DNA of 64,000 nt from an uncultured Glaciecola sp. (lineage in GTDB: Bacteria; Pseudomonadota; Gammaproteobacteria; Enterobacterales; Alteromonadaceae): assembly GCA_947496235.1 (NCBI GenBank), contig CANMCE010000009.1, forward strand, positions 1 to 64,000. The letters run 5' to 3'. Shown here one piece after another: positions 36,692-45,322 of this stretch. The position numbers and the translations under genes were made by a program. Under the pieces are notes generated by a model. The model worked only from the letters and a program-made list of their open reading frames with translations. It made no database searches and was not told the DNA's origin. How positions within the stretch are numbered: the stretch's first letter is position 1; each line of letters starts with the position of its first letter.

Positions 36692-37648
36692 ATGGGTCTA
36701 CACTTTTTAGATTTTGAGCAACCCATAGCTGAATTAGAAGCTAAAATTGAAGAACTTCGCCTCGTCAATCAAGGCGGTGAGTTCGATGTTGGTATAGAAG
36801 AAGAAATTACCAAACTACGTGAGAAAAGCGGTGAACTAACACGGAAAATATTTTCTAATTTAGGTGCATGGCAAATTTCTCAAGTTGCGCGTCATCCTAT
36901 GCGACCGTACACGCATGACTATATCAAGCACATGTTACAAGAATTTGACGAACTCGCGGGTGACAGAGCTTTTGCTGATGATAAAGCCATAGTAGGTGGT
37001 TTAGCGCGGTTAGATGGCATTCCGGTGATGGTAATTGGGCATCAAAAAGGCCGAGATACCCAAGAAAAAATTAAACGTAATTTTGGTATGCCTAAACCTG
37101 AAGGCTATCGTAAAGCTCTGCGCTTAATGCGCATGGCAGAAAGATTTAATTTGCCGATTATTACCTTCATTGACACTCCAGGTGCATATCCTGGTGTTGG
37201 CGCTGAAGAGCGCGGTCAAAGTGAAGCTATTGCTACCAACTTAAAAGTCATGGCTGAATTGAAGGTTCCCATTATCTGTACTGTTATTGGTGAAGGTGGC
37301 TCTGGTGGTGCCTTGGCAATTGGAGTGGGTGACAGAGTGAACATGTTGCAATATTCAACTTATTCGGTTATCTCACCTGAAGGCTGTGCGTCGATACTGT
37401 GGAAAAGTGCTGAAAAAGCGCCTGTCGCGGCCGAAGCTATGGGGGTTACCGCGCCACAGATTAAAGAGTTAGGCTTAATTAATACTATTGTGGATGAACC
37501 TCTAGGAGGAGCACACCGTGACCATGCGGCTATGGCTGCGAATTTAAAAGCCACAATAAAACAACAGTTGGCGCAACTATCTTCGTTGAGCACTGATGCC
37601 CTGATGCAAGAAAGATATGAACGCTTAATGTCGTTCGGATATTGTTAA
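36692..37648 (+). CDS. accA: Acetyl-CoA carboxylase carboxyltransferase subunit alpha
   Basis: A 318-residue crotonase-fold subunit, the same size as E. coli AccA (319). Motifs are [18 protein letters not shown] at the N-terminus, [67 protein letters not shown] and [15 protein letters not shown]. With AccD it transfers the carboxyl group from biotin to acetyl-CoA, the first committed step of fatty-acid synthesis. It follows dnaE by 28 bases and precedes tilS by 9. Confidence 0.98.
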   Translation: MGLHFLDFEQPIAELEAKIEELRLVNQGGEFDVGIEEEITKLREKSGELTRKIFSNLGAWQISQVARHPMRPYTHDYIKHMLQEFDELAGDRAFADDKAIVGGLARLDGIPVMVIGHQKGRDTQEKIKRNFGMPKPEGYRKALRLMRMAERFNLPIITFIDTPGAYPGVGAEERGQSEAIATNLKVMAELKVPIICTVIGEGGSGGALAIGVGDRVNMLQYSTYSVISPEGCASILWKSAEKAPVAAEAMGVTAPQIKELGLINTIVDEPLGGAHRDHAAMAANLKATIKQQLAQLSSLSTDALMQERYERLMSFGYC

Positions 37649-37657
37649 CATTGCCCC

Positions 37658-38980
37658 TTGTTAGACATTCAATCGCATTTTGACGAAGTCCTATCAAAAT
37701 ATAGCAACAATCAAGAGGATTTGGTTGTTGCTTATAGTGGCGGCGTCGATTCCACTGTCATTTTACATCTAGCGCTTCAGTACGCGCAAAAAGAAAGCAA
37801 AACTTTAAAAGCCATTCACATTAATCACCAAATTAGCTCTAATGCTGATGCATGGCAGCAGCACTGTGAGCATCAATGCGAATTACTTGGTATTAAGTGT
37901 TATTCAGTTAAAGTCGATGTAGCAAAGGATGCAAAAAAAGGCCTCGAAGCAGCGGCTAGGGATGCTAGATATGAGGCAATTGCTCAAAGATTAGATAATC
38001 AAAGTATAGTTCTACTTGGTCAGCATCAAGATGATCAAGGGGAAACATTGCTACTTCAATTGATGCGAGGAGCAGGCCCCAAAGGTTTAAGCTCAATGCC
38101 TGAGTACAAGTTGCAAAATAATTTACACTATTTGCGACCTTTGCTAGGGGTTACTCGCGCTCAAATTCTTGATTTTGCGAAAAATGAAAATTTGCAATGG
38201 ATAGAAGATGAGTCTAACCAAAGTACAAAATTCGACCGCAACTTCTTGCGTCACCAAATAGTGCCAGTTTTACAGCAACGCTGGCCAGAGGCTAATAAAG
38301 TACTCGCAAAAAGTGCGTTAAGGTGTGCAGACGAATCTCAAGTATTACAAGAATACATGGCCTTATTGGCGAATGACATTTTAGGCGAGGATAAATCTAT
38401 TTTTGTAGATAAGTTCGCGTTACTGTCAGATGTGACCAAAACAGCATTTGTTCGCTATTGGTGTGAATTATTGAATCTACCCTTGCCGAATGCGACCCAG
38501 CTAGATCAAATTGTTGCTTTTCCTGACGCCAAATCCGATAAGCAGCCTCAGGTCAATTTGGGTGAAAACGTTATTTCGAAATTTAATGACAAGATTTATG
38601 TTTATAAGACACCATCGCCACAGCCCCAAAGTCAATTAATTTCCGAATTTCCTTTTACTATCTCCTCAGCCAATGTTCGGTTATCTTTGGCTCAAACGCC
38701 AGAATCGGCGAATTTTCACTTGCCAAATAACAGTCAACTACGAGTGGAATATGGCGTTCTCACCGCAACAATAAAACCCTTTTCTAACCGTCCGACAAAA
38801 GCGTTAAAAGATTGGTGTAAAGAATGGAATATCCCACCTTGGGAAAGGCAGAATATACCGCTATTAATGCTTGGTGATAAATTATTAGCGGTTATTGCTG
38901 AGCAACTTTATGTTGATTGCGCCTATGCAAAACCCCTAATCGATAGTAAAGGGGTGAGCTTAGAGAGAGTTACACCCTAA
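37658..38980 (+). CDS. tilS: tRNA(Ile)-lysidine synthetase TilS
   Basis: A 440-residue enzyme that converts C34 of tRNA-Ile(CAU) to lysidine. The PP-loop ATP-binding motif is YSGGVDSTVILHLAL at residues about 27-41, with the GQHQDDQGETLLLQLMRGAG and IEDESN blocks following. C-terminal TilS substrate-binding domains are present (RPTKALKDWCKEWNIPPWER). The start is a TTG at 37658 without a strong ribosome binding site; the last four codons' region overlaps the convergent diguanylate cyclase gene by four bases. It follows accA as in many gammaproteobacteria. Confidence 0.94.
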   Translation: MLDIQSHFDEVLSKYSNNQEDLVVAYSGGVDSTVILHLALQYAQKESKTLKAIHINHQISSNADAWQQHCEHQCELLGIKCYSVKVDVAKDAKKGLEAAARDARYEAIAQRLDNQSIVLLGQHQDDQGETLLLQLMRGAGPKGLSSMPEYKLQNNLHYLRPLLGVTRAQILDFAKNENLQWIEDESNQSTKFDRNFLRHQIVPVLQQRWPEANKVLAKSALRCADESQVLQEYMALLANDILGEDKSIFVDKFALLSDVTKTAFVRYWCELLNLPLPNATQLDQIVAFPDAKSDKQPQVNLGENVISKFNDKIYVYKTPSPQPQSQLISEFPFTISSANVRLSLAQTPESANFHLPNNSQLRVEYGVLTATIKPFSNRPTKALKDWCKEWNIPPWERQNIPLLMLGDKLLAVIAEQLYVDCAYAKPLIDSKGVSLERVTP

Positions 38981-39879
38981 GCTGCAATAATGTGATTTTT
39001 ACCAGCTTGTTTCGCTTTGTACAGTGCATTATCTGCGCGTTCAAATATTGTAACCGCAGTATCTGTGGGGATGAATGCGGTAGTACCAACACTGCTTGAA
39101 ACACCGTATTGACTAAACAATGGATGCTTATTTACAGCGTTTGTAATGCGTTGGGCAATCATTGCATTTGTTTTCGGTGTACTATCGATCATCAAACAAC
39201 AAAACTCATCTCCACCAAATCGAAACGCGTAATCACTATCGCGCATACAATTTTTAAGTATTTGTGCAAAGACGATAAGCACTTGATCACCTTCTTGATG
39301 CCCAAAGCGGTCGTTAACAGATTTAAAATTGTCTAAATCAAAGACTAGTAAGCCGAAAGTGTCATTATTTCGTTTGCAAATACTAATTAGCTTATTCACC
39401 GATTCGATATAATTGGTACGATTACCTAACCCCGTTAGTACATCTTTGGTGGCTAATTGGCTAATGCGATAATACTCCAAAGCATGCTTTAAACTCATAG
39501 CAAATATACTATGAATTTCGGATAGAAGTTTGCGCTGAACGGGCGTTAAAACTTTGCTAAACGAATAAGCTAATTGTGCATGCTGAGGAGTACCAAAAGG
39601 TTGACCATAATAAATTGATATTTTCATAATACGTGCTCTAACCTTAGCGTTTCCGGTTCTAAGAACCTGATCAGCAAAAGTCAGTTTAAGCGACGTACAG
39701 GGTAATTTTTCTGCTAAAATGAGAAAATAATCGTTGGTAAGTTCTTCTAGGTCAATAGAAGACAACATAGCGCGCATAATATTGGCCGACTCAGCCATGG
39801 TAAGCACTGTTAAGTCACTTTCATCAGTAAAAAGTGATGCGTTTTGCGTTGTTTCCTGAGACATTAGTCCGATTTCCAT
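38977..39879 (-). CDS. GGDEF diguanylate cyclase
   Basis: A 300-residue soluble protein. The N-terminal half (residues about 20-140) is a helix/strand sensor-like region with no recognised motif. The C-terminal GGDEF domain begins at ATKDVLTGLGNR and contains RFGGDEFCC, an intact GGDEF signature. RDSD five residues upstream is the RxxD inhibitory site, so product feedback by c-di-GMP is expected. It lacks membrane segments and an EAL domain. GAGG six bases before the ATG supports the start. It ends in a four-base overlap with tilS, so the two transcripts converge. Confidence 0.92.
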   Translation of the reverse strand: MEIGLMSQETTQNASLFTDESDLTVLTMAESANIMRAMLSSIDLEELTNDYFLILAEKLPCTSLKLTFADQVLRTGNAKVRARIMKISIYYGQPFGTPQHAQLAYSFSKVLTPVQRKLLSEIHSIFAMSLKHALEYYRISQLATKDVLTGLGNRTNYIESVNKLISICKRNNDTFGLLVFDLDNFKSVNDRFGHQEGDQVLIVFAQILKNCMRDSDYAFRFGGDEFCCLMIDSTPKTNAMIAQRITNAVNKHPLFSQYGVSSSVGTTAFIPTDTAVTIFERADNALYKAKQAGKNHIIAA

Positions 39880-40043
39880 AGTCTACCTCGATTATTACTG
39901 CCAAAAAATCGACGATTTTGGTAATTACTCACGTTTTACTTTAGTATTCAATCATTAACGCAAGGTTAATAAACTGAATGCTTCGTCGTTAAATCGAACT
40001 TTGCATTATTCATGCCTATTTTTAAAATGGATGACCAACCAAT

Positions 40044-42005
40044 ATGACGCATAGCTTTTTAAGCATCCTTTCATTAATGGTTATATCGGTAGCCTTTATT
40101 TGGCTGTTTAAACGTGCTCACCTCCCGCCAATTCTGGCCTACCTAGTCGCTGGGGTAGTCGTCGGCCCCGAGTTGTTAGACCTTTTTGCAGAATCAGAAT
40201 CCATGCATTTGGCGGCCGAAGTCGGCATTGTTTTGTTGCTTTTTACCCTGGGTTTGGAGTTTTCTCTGGCCAAATTAATGGCGATGAGGCGGCTGGTTTT
40301 TGGCGTAGGCGGCGGGCAGATGTTTGCCACTACGGCATTATTTGCCATTATCGCCTTGCTTTGGGGGCAAGATCTTTCCACTTCTATTATTCTTGGCGCA
40401 CTTTTAGGCTTGTCATCCACTGCTATCGTCATTAAAACCATTGATGACAAAGGACGACTTAACACCAGACGTTCTCAAATTGCGATAAGTGTACTGTTAT
40501 TTCAAGATTTAGCAGTTGTCCCTTTATTGATCATTATTCCCTTGTTGGCGCAGCCTGACGGACAGTCCATCACCACAGCTGTACTTTTGGCGTTACTCAA
40601 GGGCGTCATCGCCGTGACCGCCTTATTATCCTTTGGTAAATGGCTATTACCGAGAATTTACAATGAAATTGCTCGTACCCAGACGGAAGAACTTTTTGTA
40701 CTGACGACCTTAGTAATCACCTTGTTAGCCGCAGGTGCTACTTATGCCTTTGGTCTTTCTATGGCATTAGGTGCTTTCTTAGCAGGTATGATGTTGAGTG
40801 AATCCCAATATCGTCATCAACTGGAAGCGGATATTAGACCCTTTAGAGATATTTTGATGGGGCTGTTTTTTATTACGGTTGGCATGCAATTAAAGTTAGA
40901 TGTTGTGTTCAGCGAATGGTATTGGATTTTGCTCGGCGTTGGCATATTAGTTGTGGCCAAGGCTGCCGTGATTAAATTTATCGGCCAACTTTATCAGATT
41001 CAAAGTAGTGATGCCTGGGCGGCTGGATTTAAACTTGCGCAAATAGGTGAGTTTAGTTTTGTGCTTGCCGCCCTTGCGGCTGATAATAATGTTATTTCAA
41101 CCTACCAATCTAATTTAATCATCAGTGTAGGTTTGGTTAGTATGGCAATTACACCTAGTTTGATCGACAAGAGCGATTGGCTTTCTGAAAAACTGTCCTT
41201 TCAAAAATTGCCGAGTGTAAGTCCAGAAAACAGGATACAGGAGCGAAAAATTGATGCCGTAATCCTTGGGTTTGGTCGTGTTGGGCAAACTGTCGCCCGA
41301 ATGATGAAACTTGAGGGGCTACAATATGTTGTTATAGACAGTGATCCTATTCGCGTCCAGGAAGCCAGAACGGCCGGAGAAGATATCTATTATGGTGATG
41401 CCACAAAAAAAGATATATTGAAAAAAGCCATTGGTCGTCATGCGCAGTTATCAATAGTTACTTTTGATAATCATGCAAGAGCCAAAACCCTTATCCATGT
41501 ATTGCGAGATCTTTTTCCAGATATCAAAATTATTGTACGTACCCGCAAAGATTATCATGCGGATGAGCTATACAAAGAAGGCGCTCTTCAAGTGGTCCCT
41601 GAAATTCAAGAAGGTAGCTTAATGCTGATATCTCAGGTCTTGCACTATGCCGGTATTCCGATGTCTCGTATTTTAAAACGCATCCGCAATGAACGACAAA
41701 AAGGTTATGTTCATATGCATGGATTTTTTCCTGGAGAGACTACAGAAATCAGTTTCGAAACCCGTGATAAACTGGAATTTATGCATGCTGTGGTGATCAC
41801 TGAAAATGCCTTTGCAGATGGAAAAACCTTGGATGAATTAGGTTTAAGTAATAAACGCGTTCAGGTGGTTGCCCTTAGAAGAGACTTGCAAGAGGTGGAA
41901 AATCCTCCGCTGCATACTAAATTGCGAGCGAAGGATGTATTGGTGATTTCCGGAAAACCCAGAAGGGTTGAACGGATAGAGAAATATATTCTAGGTGGTG
42001 GTTAA
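40044..42005 (+). CDS. Kef-type CPA2 cation:proton antiporter with TrkA-N domain
   Basis: A 653-residue membrane protein. Residues 1-385 form about 12-13 hydrophobic segments of a Na/H-exchanger-type domain, with the conserved LLLFTLGLEFS and LLFQDLAVVPLLII. A TrkA-N Rossmann domain starts near residue 403 (DAVILGFGRVGQTVARMM, then VIDSDP). A C-terminal TrkA-C domain starts near residue 565. The layout is that of KefB/KefC/YbaL, K+ or Na+ efflux in exchange for protons. I cannot say whether glutathione adducts gate it; no KefF/KefG partner is adjacent. Confidence 0.9.
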   Translation: MTHSFLSILSLMVISVAFIWLFKRAHLPPILAYLVAGVVVGPELLDLFAESESMHLAAEVGIVLLLFTLGLEFSLAKLMAMRRLVFGVGGGQMFATTALFAIIALLWGQDLSTSIILGALLGLSSTAIVIKTIDDKGRLNTRRSQIAISVLLFQDLAVVPLLIIIPLLAQPDGQSITTAVLLALLKGVIAVTALLSFGKWLLPRIYNEIARTQTEELFVLTTLVITLLAAGATYAFGLSMALGAFLAGMMLSESQYRHQLEADIRPFRDILMGLFFITVGMQLKLDVVFSEWYWILLGVGILVVAKAAVIKFIGQLYQIQSSDAWAAGFKLAQIGEFSFVLAALAADNNVISTYQSNLIISVGLVSMAITPSLIDKSDWLSEKLSFQKLPSVSPENRIQERKIDAVILGFGRVGQTVARMMKLEGLQYVVIDSDPIRVQEARTAGEDIYYGDATKKDILKKAIGRHAQLSIVTFDNHARAKTLIHVLRDLFPDIKIIVRTRKDYHADELYKEGALQVVPEIQEGSLMLISQVLHYAGIPMSRILKRIRNERQKGYVHMHGFFPGETTEISFETRDKLEFMHAVVITENAFADGKTLDELGLSNKRVQVVALRRDLQEVENPPLHTKLRAKDVLVISGKPRRVERIEKYILGGG

Positions 42006-42215
42006 TTAGTAGGTTCGATACTTGGAATGACTGGTTTTTAACGGCGCCAAAAGTAGATAAAAAATCCAAGCAAACCAGAAAACAAATATTGTAAGCAATA
42101 ACCAAGCGACCTTTTCACCACCAGACGTTCTGTTGGACGCCGCAATTCGAATGATTGGATAAATCCAAATTAAAAAACAAAAAACTGCACCAATTATCAT
42201 TGCGAGAAATTCCAT
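42006..42215 (-). CDS. Small PLDc_N-like membrane protein
   Basis: A 69-residue protein with two membrane segments (residues about 3-24 and 36-58) joined by a charged loop, RIAASNRTSGGEKVAWLLL. This pattern resembles the PLDc_N (phospholipase D N-terminal-like) family of tiny two-helix proteins. I start at the ATG at 42215 because AGGAG lies seven bases upstream; a GTG two codons earlier is too close to it. It directly abuts the antiporter stop from the opposite strand and is followed in the leftward direction by no gene. It may be co-transcribed with the PspB-like gene about 90 bases upstream. Function unknown. Confidence 0.7.
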   Translation of the reverse strand: MEFLAMIIGAVFCFLIWIYPIIRIAASNRTSGGEKVAWLLLTIFVFWFAWIFYLLLAPLKTSHSKYRTY

Positions 42216-42308
42216 ACTCACTCTCCTTACATTGTTTTTTCTTTATTTATCGAAACTATTAGCGCCGAGGAAATGATTCCCTGCGGCGCGATTTGCCTTG
42301 GGAGAGGC

Positions 42309-42545
42309 TTATAACTTTTCAAATTCCTTGTTCAACTGATACTTTTCATCCGTTACAATCTTTTCAAGGGTTGCAATTCGTTCGCTCATTTCTTCAAGAC
42401 GTTTTTCAATTTCTTTTGTGTAGTCCTGCAAATCTTTGTGTTCAGCGTTATCTTTTTTACGGTGTTCCTTTGCTTGCACAGTTTTCACTATGTTAACTAC
42501 CATCAAACAAATTAGTGCAATAATAGCGACAGCGGTCATATTCAT
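42309..42545 (-). CDS. PspB-like small membrane protein
   Basis: A 78-residue protein with one N-terminal membrane helix (residues about 4-22) and a charged cytoplasmic coiled coil, ending IEKRLEEMSERIATLEKIV. The topology and the 'RI-x-x-LE-x-I-(L/V)' ending resemble PspB of the phage-shock system, which acts with PspC on the PspA/PspF switch. No pspA, pspC or pspF is adjacent, so an orphan PspB-like role is inference. A good AAGGAG site precedes the ATG. Confidence 0.72.
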   Translation of the reverse strand: MNMTAVAIIALICLMVVNIVKTVQAKEHRKKDNAEHKDLQDYTKEIEKRLEEMSERIATLEKIVTDEKYQLNKEFEKL

Positions 42546-42837
42546 GACAATTTCTCCTTGAAAATGTAATACAACAATTTAATCAAGCTGCGAATTAAAG
42601 GTCATGTGTAAAAGGTCATAATCGAATTGTTTTATTATGTTTGACCTTACGAATCTTTTGACGCTTCCAATTTACTTGCTCAGTGATAAAGTCAGATATT
42701 GCAAGCCGCTTGCCACTATGTAACTACATGATAAATATAGATATATTATTTCCTTCATAAATTGGGGGAAATCTTTAATAGCTACTTTGACTAATATTTG
42801 GTTAAATCAACCAATTAAAAGCTGAGTTGATACTTGT

Positions 42838-43317
42838 ATGATAGAACATCAAAATTTTATGCGTTTAGCGTTGGAGCAAGCGAGACTTGCAGAACAAATA
42901 AATGAAGTGCCTGTGGGCGCTGTTTTGGTACATGAAGGAAAGGTTATTGGTACTGGCTTTAACCGATCGATTATTGACCACGATCCTTCCGCTCATGCGG
43001 AAATTGGCGCAATTCGGGCTGCAGGCAAGCAGCTTAAAAACTACCGTTTTCCAGGTACCACCTTATATGTCACCCTTGAACCTTGCAGCATGTGTGCGGG
43101 TTTTTTAGTGCACAGTCGTATTGAGCATTTAGTTTTTGGAGCTGAGGATTTAAAAACGGGTGCATGTGGCAGCATTATGGATCTAAGCCAACATATGCAG
43201 CTAAACCATCAATTCAAAGTGACTGGGGGAATATTAAAGGAGGAATGTGGAAGTTTACTATCAGCATTTTTCGCCCGTCGAAGGGCGGAGAAAAAAGCCT
43301 TGAAGCGTATAGATTAG
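42838..43317 (+). CDS. tadA: tRNA-specific adenosine deaminase TadA
   Basis: A 159-residue zinc deaminase that converts A34 to inosine in tRNA-Arg(ACG). The zinc and catalytic residues are in SAHAEIGAIRAAG (His, Glu) and TLEPCSMCAGFLVHSRI (two Cys). The N-terminus FMRLALEQARLAEQINEVPVG and the C-terminal FFARRRAEKK are typical of TadA rather than free-base deaminases. It heads the tadA/mltF/purL neighbourhood known from E. coli. A small basic gene on the other strand overlaps its stop codon by four bases. Confidence 0.96.
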   Translation: MIEHQNFMRLALEQARLAEQINEVPVGAVLVHEGKVIGTGFNRSIIDHDPSAHAEIGAIRAAGKQLKNYRFPGTTLYVTLEPCSMCAGFLVHSRIEHLVFGAEDLKTGACGSIMDLSQHMQLNHQFKVTGGILKEECGSLLSAFFARRRAEKKALKRID

Positions 43318-43451
43318 CAGGCTTCTTGGAATTCTCCGTCTAATTCAAAAGCGGTAAACTGTTTACGTCTTAATAATACCTTGTTGTGTACTTTCTTCAC
43401 TAATGCGCGTCTGCGGTTTGTATTTTTAAATGTTCTTGGTTTTCTCATCAT
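43314..43451 (-). CDS. Small, highly basic 45-residue protein
   Basis: An open frame of 45 codons on the minus strand, starting with two ATG codons (43451, 43448) and preceded by a GAGA-type site. The first 30 residues are strongly basic (MMRKPRTFKNTNRRRALVKK, then LLRRK) and the end is acidic (FELDGEFQEAC). The charge pattern resembles small ribosome- or RNA-associated proteins, but I do not recognise a family. It ends inside the tadA stop. Support is limited to length, codon sense and composition, so a chance frame is possible. Confidence 0.5.
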   Translation of the reverse strand: MMRKPRTFKNTNRRRALVKKVHNKVLLRRKQFTAFELDGEFQEAC

Positions 43452-43697
43452 AATCTCATTCTGTTTTGTTTGTATCTTGTTATCGGCACATATTTCAATT
43501 TGGTTTAACCCGAAAATTTGCCTAGCTAACTCTTTTGAATAGACCGCTTCATTTTAAAAAATCGTTCATTCAGATTTGTGCTAGTGTAAATGTAAGCAAT
43601 ATATGCACCATTTTTATTACAGATATCTTGTGGTTTTATGACAATTTACAAGGGGAAAGTTCAAAATAATTGCACTTAAGTTGTGCATATGTGTATT

Positions 43698-45149
43698 TTA
43701 ACTTGAAGATTCAGCAGGATTTTCAGCGACTTCCTGTAAAATTGGTAGCTCAGAGGTATCATCCATAGGAGACTCATCTTCTTCTGTCGGTAAGCTTTCT
43801 TGAGATTCTAACCATATTAAACTGTCATAATAACGTCTTATATTTTCAACGTAATTGACCGCCTCATCCCCGCGAGCATAACCGAAACGGGTATGTTTGT
43901 AGTATTTTTTTTGCCGTAGTAGCGGCAAATGTTGTTTCACATCGATCCAAAGATCTGGGTTAAAGCCCAGGGCTTCGGTGATTTTTCTAGCATCTTCTAA
44001 ATGACCTAGACCTACGTTATAAGCAGCCATTGCCATCCATAATCGGTCAGGTTCTTGGATTCTAGCCGGGATTCGTCGCAACAAACTGGCAAAGTACCGC
44101 GCCCCTCCGCTTATACTCTGCTCAGCGTCTATTCTGGAGGATACGCCCATGTCCCTCGCGGTTCCCTGAGTTAACATCATCATGCCTCGAACCCCGGTGG
44201 GCGAAATTGCTTTGGGGTTCCAATGGCTCTCTTGATACGAAATTGCAGCTAACAAACGCCAATCAAACTCGCCAGCATGGGCTTCAAACATTTCTCTATA
44301 TTTAGGCAATTTGCTTTGCACAGCACGCATAAAGGCGCGAGTGTCAACAAAGTCGAATGATCGCACGTGGCCAAAATATCGATCTTCCAAAGCTGACAAT
44401 TTTCCGTCTTTTTGCATGGCGCCGAAATATTCCAACAAAGCGGCTCTTAAGGAGTCATCGGTTTTTTTGTTCAATACCCAACCGATTTGTAAAGTTTCAG
44501 TTAGGGAAAATCCTATGCCTAAATTGGGGAAACGGCGACGAGCAATATTTAAAATATTTGAATCAGACACCGTATACTCAAGTTCACCATTGGCGACCAT
44601 TTCGAGTAATTCTTCTATATCTTTTTCGTTGGTTTCTTGCCAATTAATGTTGGTAGATTGCGTAGCCTTAGATAAGACTTCTCGATAAAGCCCATTTTTC
44701 GGGATGGTAATGTCACCCTCTAATTGTTCGATATTTCGAGGCCGGTTTTCACCTTTTTGATAAACCAGTTCAAATATTGTGTTTTGGTAAGAGGGACCAA
44801 ATTTGTAGGACTCTTTACGCCTTTCTGTCATAGTAACGTTTGCAGCAATTATGTCGATACGGCCAGCGTCTAACTGTTGCTCCAGTTCATCAAAACTGTG
44901 AAAGGGATAAACTTCAAGTTTCACACCTATGTATTCTGCAAAACCTTTTGCTAACTCGTACTCAAAGCCTTCAGGAGAAGTGGCACCATTATAATAAGAG
45001 GTGCTGCCATACAGACTCCCTACCTTGATGACACCTTCGTCTAAAATTTTACCTAAAGTAGACTCATAGCTATATTTAGCACAGCTCACCAGAACCATTG
45101 AACTGGCTAAAATCAGTGCTAAACCGCGTTTTCGTAATGGCATTTTCAT
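43698..45149 (-). CDS. mltF: Membrane-bound lytic murein transglycosylase F
   Basis: About 483 residues from the ATG at 45149; an upstream in-frame start would add 30 residues that hide the signal sequence. The N-terminus MKMPLRKRGLALILASSMVL ends in a VSC lipobox-like site. Residues about 40-270 are a solute-binding-protein family 3 regulatory domain. Residues about 280-440 are an SLT catalytic domain, with the catalytic Glu in AISYQESHWNPKA and GVRGMMMLTQGTA following. It cleaves peptidoglycan to anhydromuropeptides. Divergent from purL, as in E. coli. Confidence 0.93.
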   Translation of the reverse strand: MKMPLRKRGLALILASSMVLVSCAKYSYESTLGKILDEGVIKVGSLYGSTSYYNGATSPEGFEYELAKGFAEYIGVKLEVYPFHSFDELEQQLDAGRIDIIAANVTMTERRKESYKFGPSYQNTIFELVYQKGENRPRNIEQLEGDITIPKNGLYREVLSKATQSTNINWQETNEKDIEELLEMVANGELEYTVSDSNILNIARRRFPNLGIGFSLTETLQIGWVLNKKTDDSLRAALLEYFGAMQKDGKLSALEDRYFGHVRSFDFVDTRAFMRAVQSKLPKYREMFEAHAGEFDWRLLAAISYQESHWNPKAISPTGVRGMMMLTQGTARDMGVSSRIDAEQSISGGARYFASLLRRIPARIQEPDRLWMAMAAYNVGLGHLEDARKITEALGFNPDLWIDVKQHLPLLRQKKYYKHTRFGYARGDEAVNYVENIRRYYDSLIWLESQESLPTEEDESPMDDTSELPILQEVAENPAESSS

Positions 45150-45322
45150 CAACGTCACGACAAACAGAATCTCAGTGTTACATAAGTCACTATCAGATAT
45201 TGTCAAAAAACAAATAAATACGCAATCTTGGCTTATCAATTAAGCTGACTTCCACTATAATTGCCAACCAAAATTTTGCCATGCTTTCTAATGGCTCCCC
45301 CTTTTGTGAATGGAAAAAAAAC

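Noticed and set aside
45260-45322. PurR operator upstream of purL
   Set aside because: No sequence close to the ACGCAAACGTTTTCGT consensus could be found between mltF and purL.
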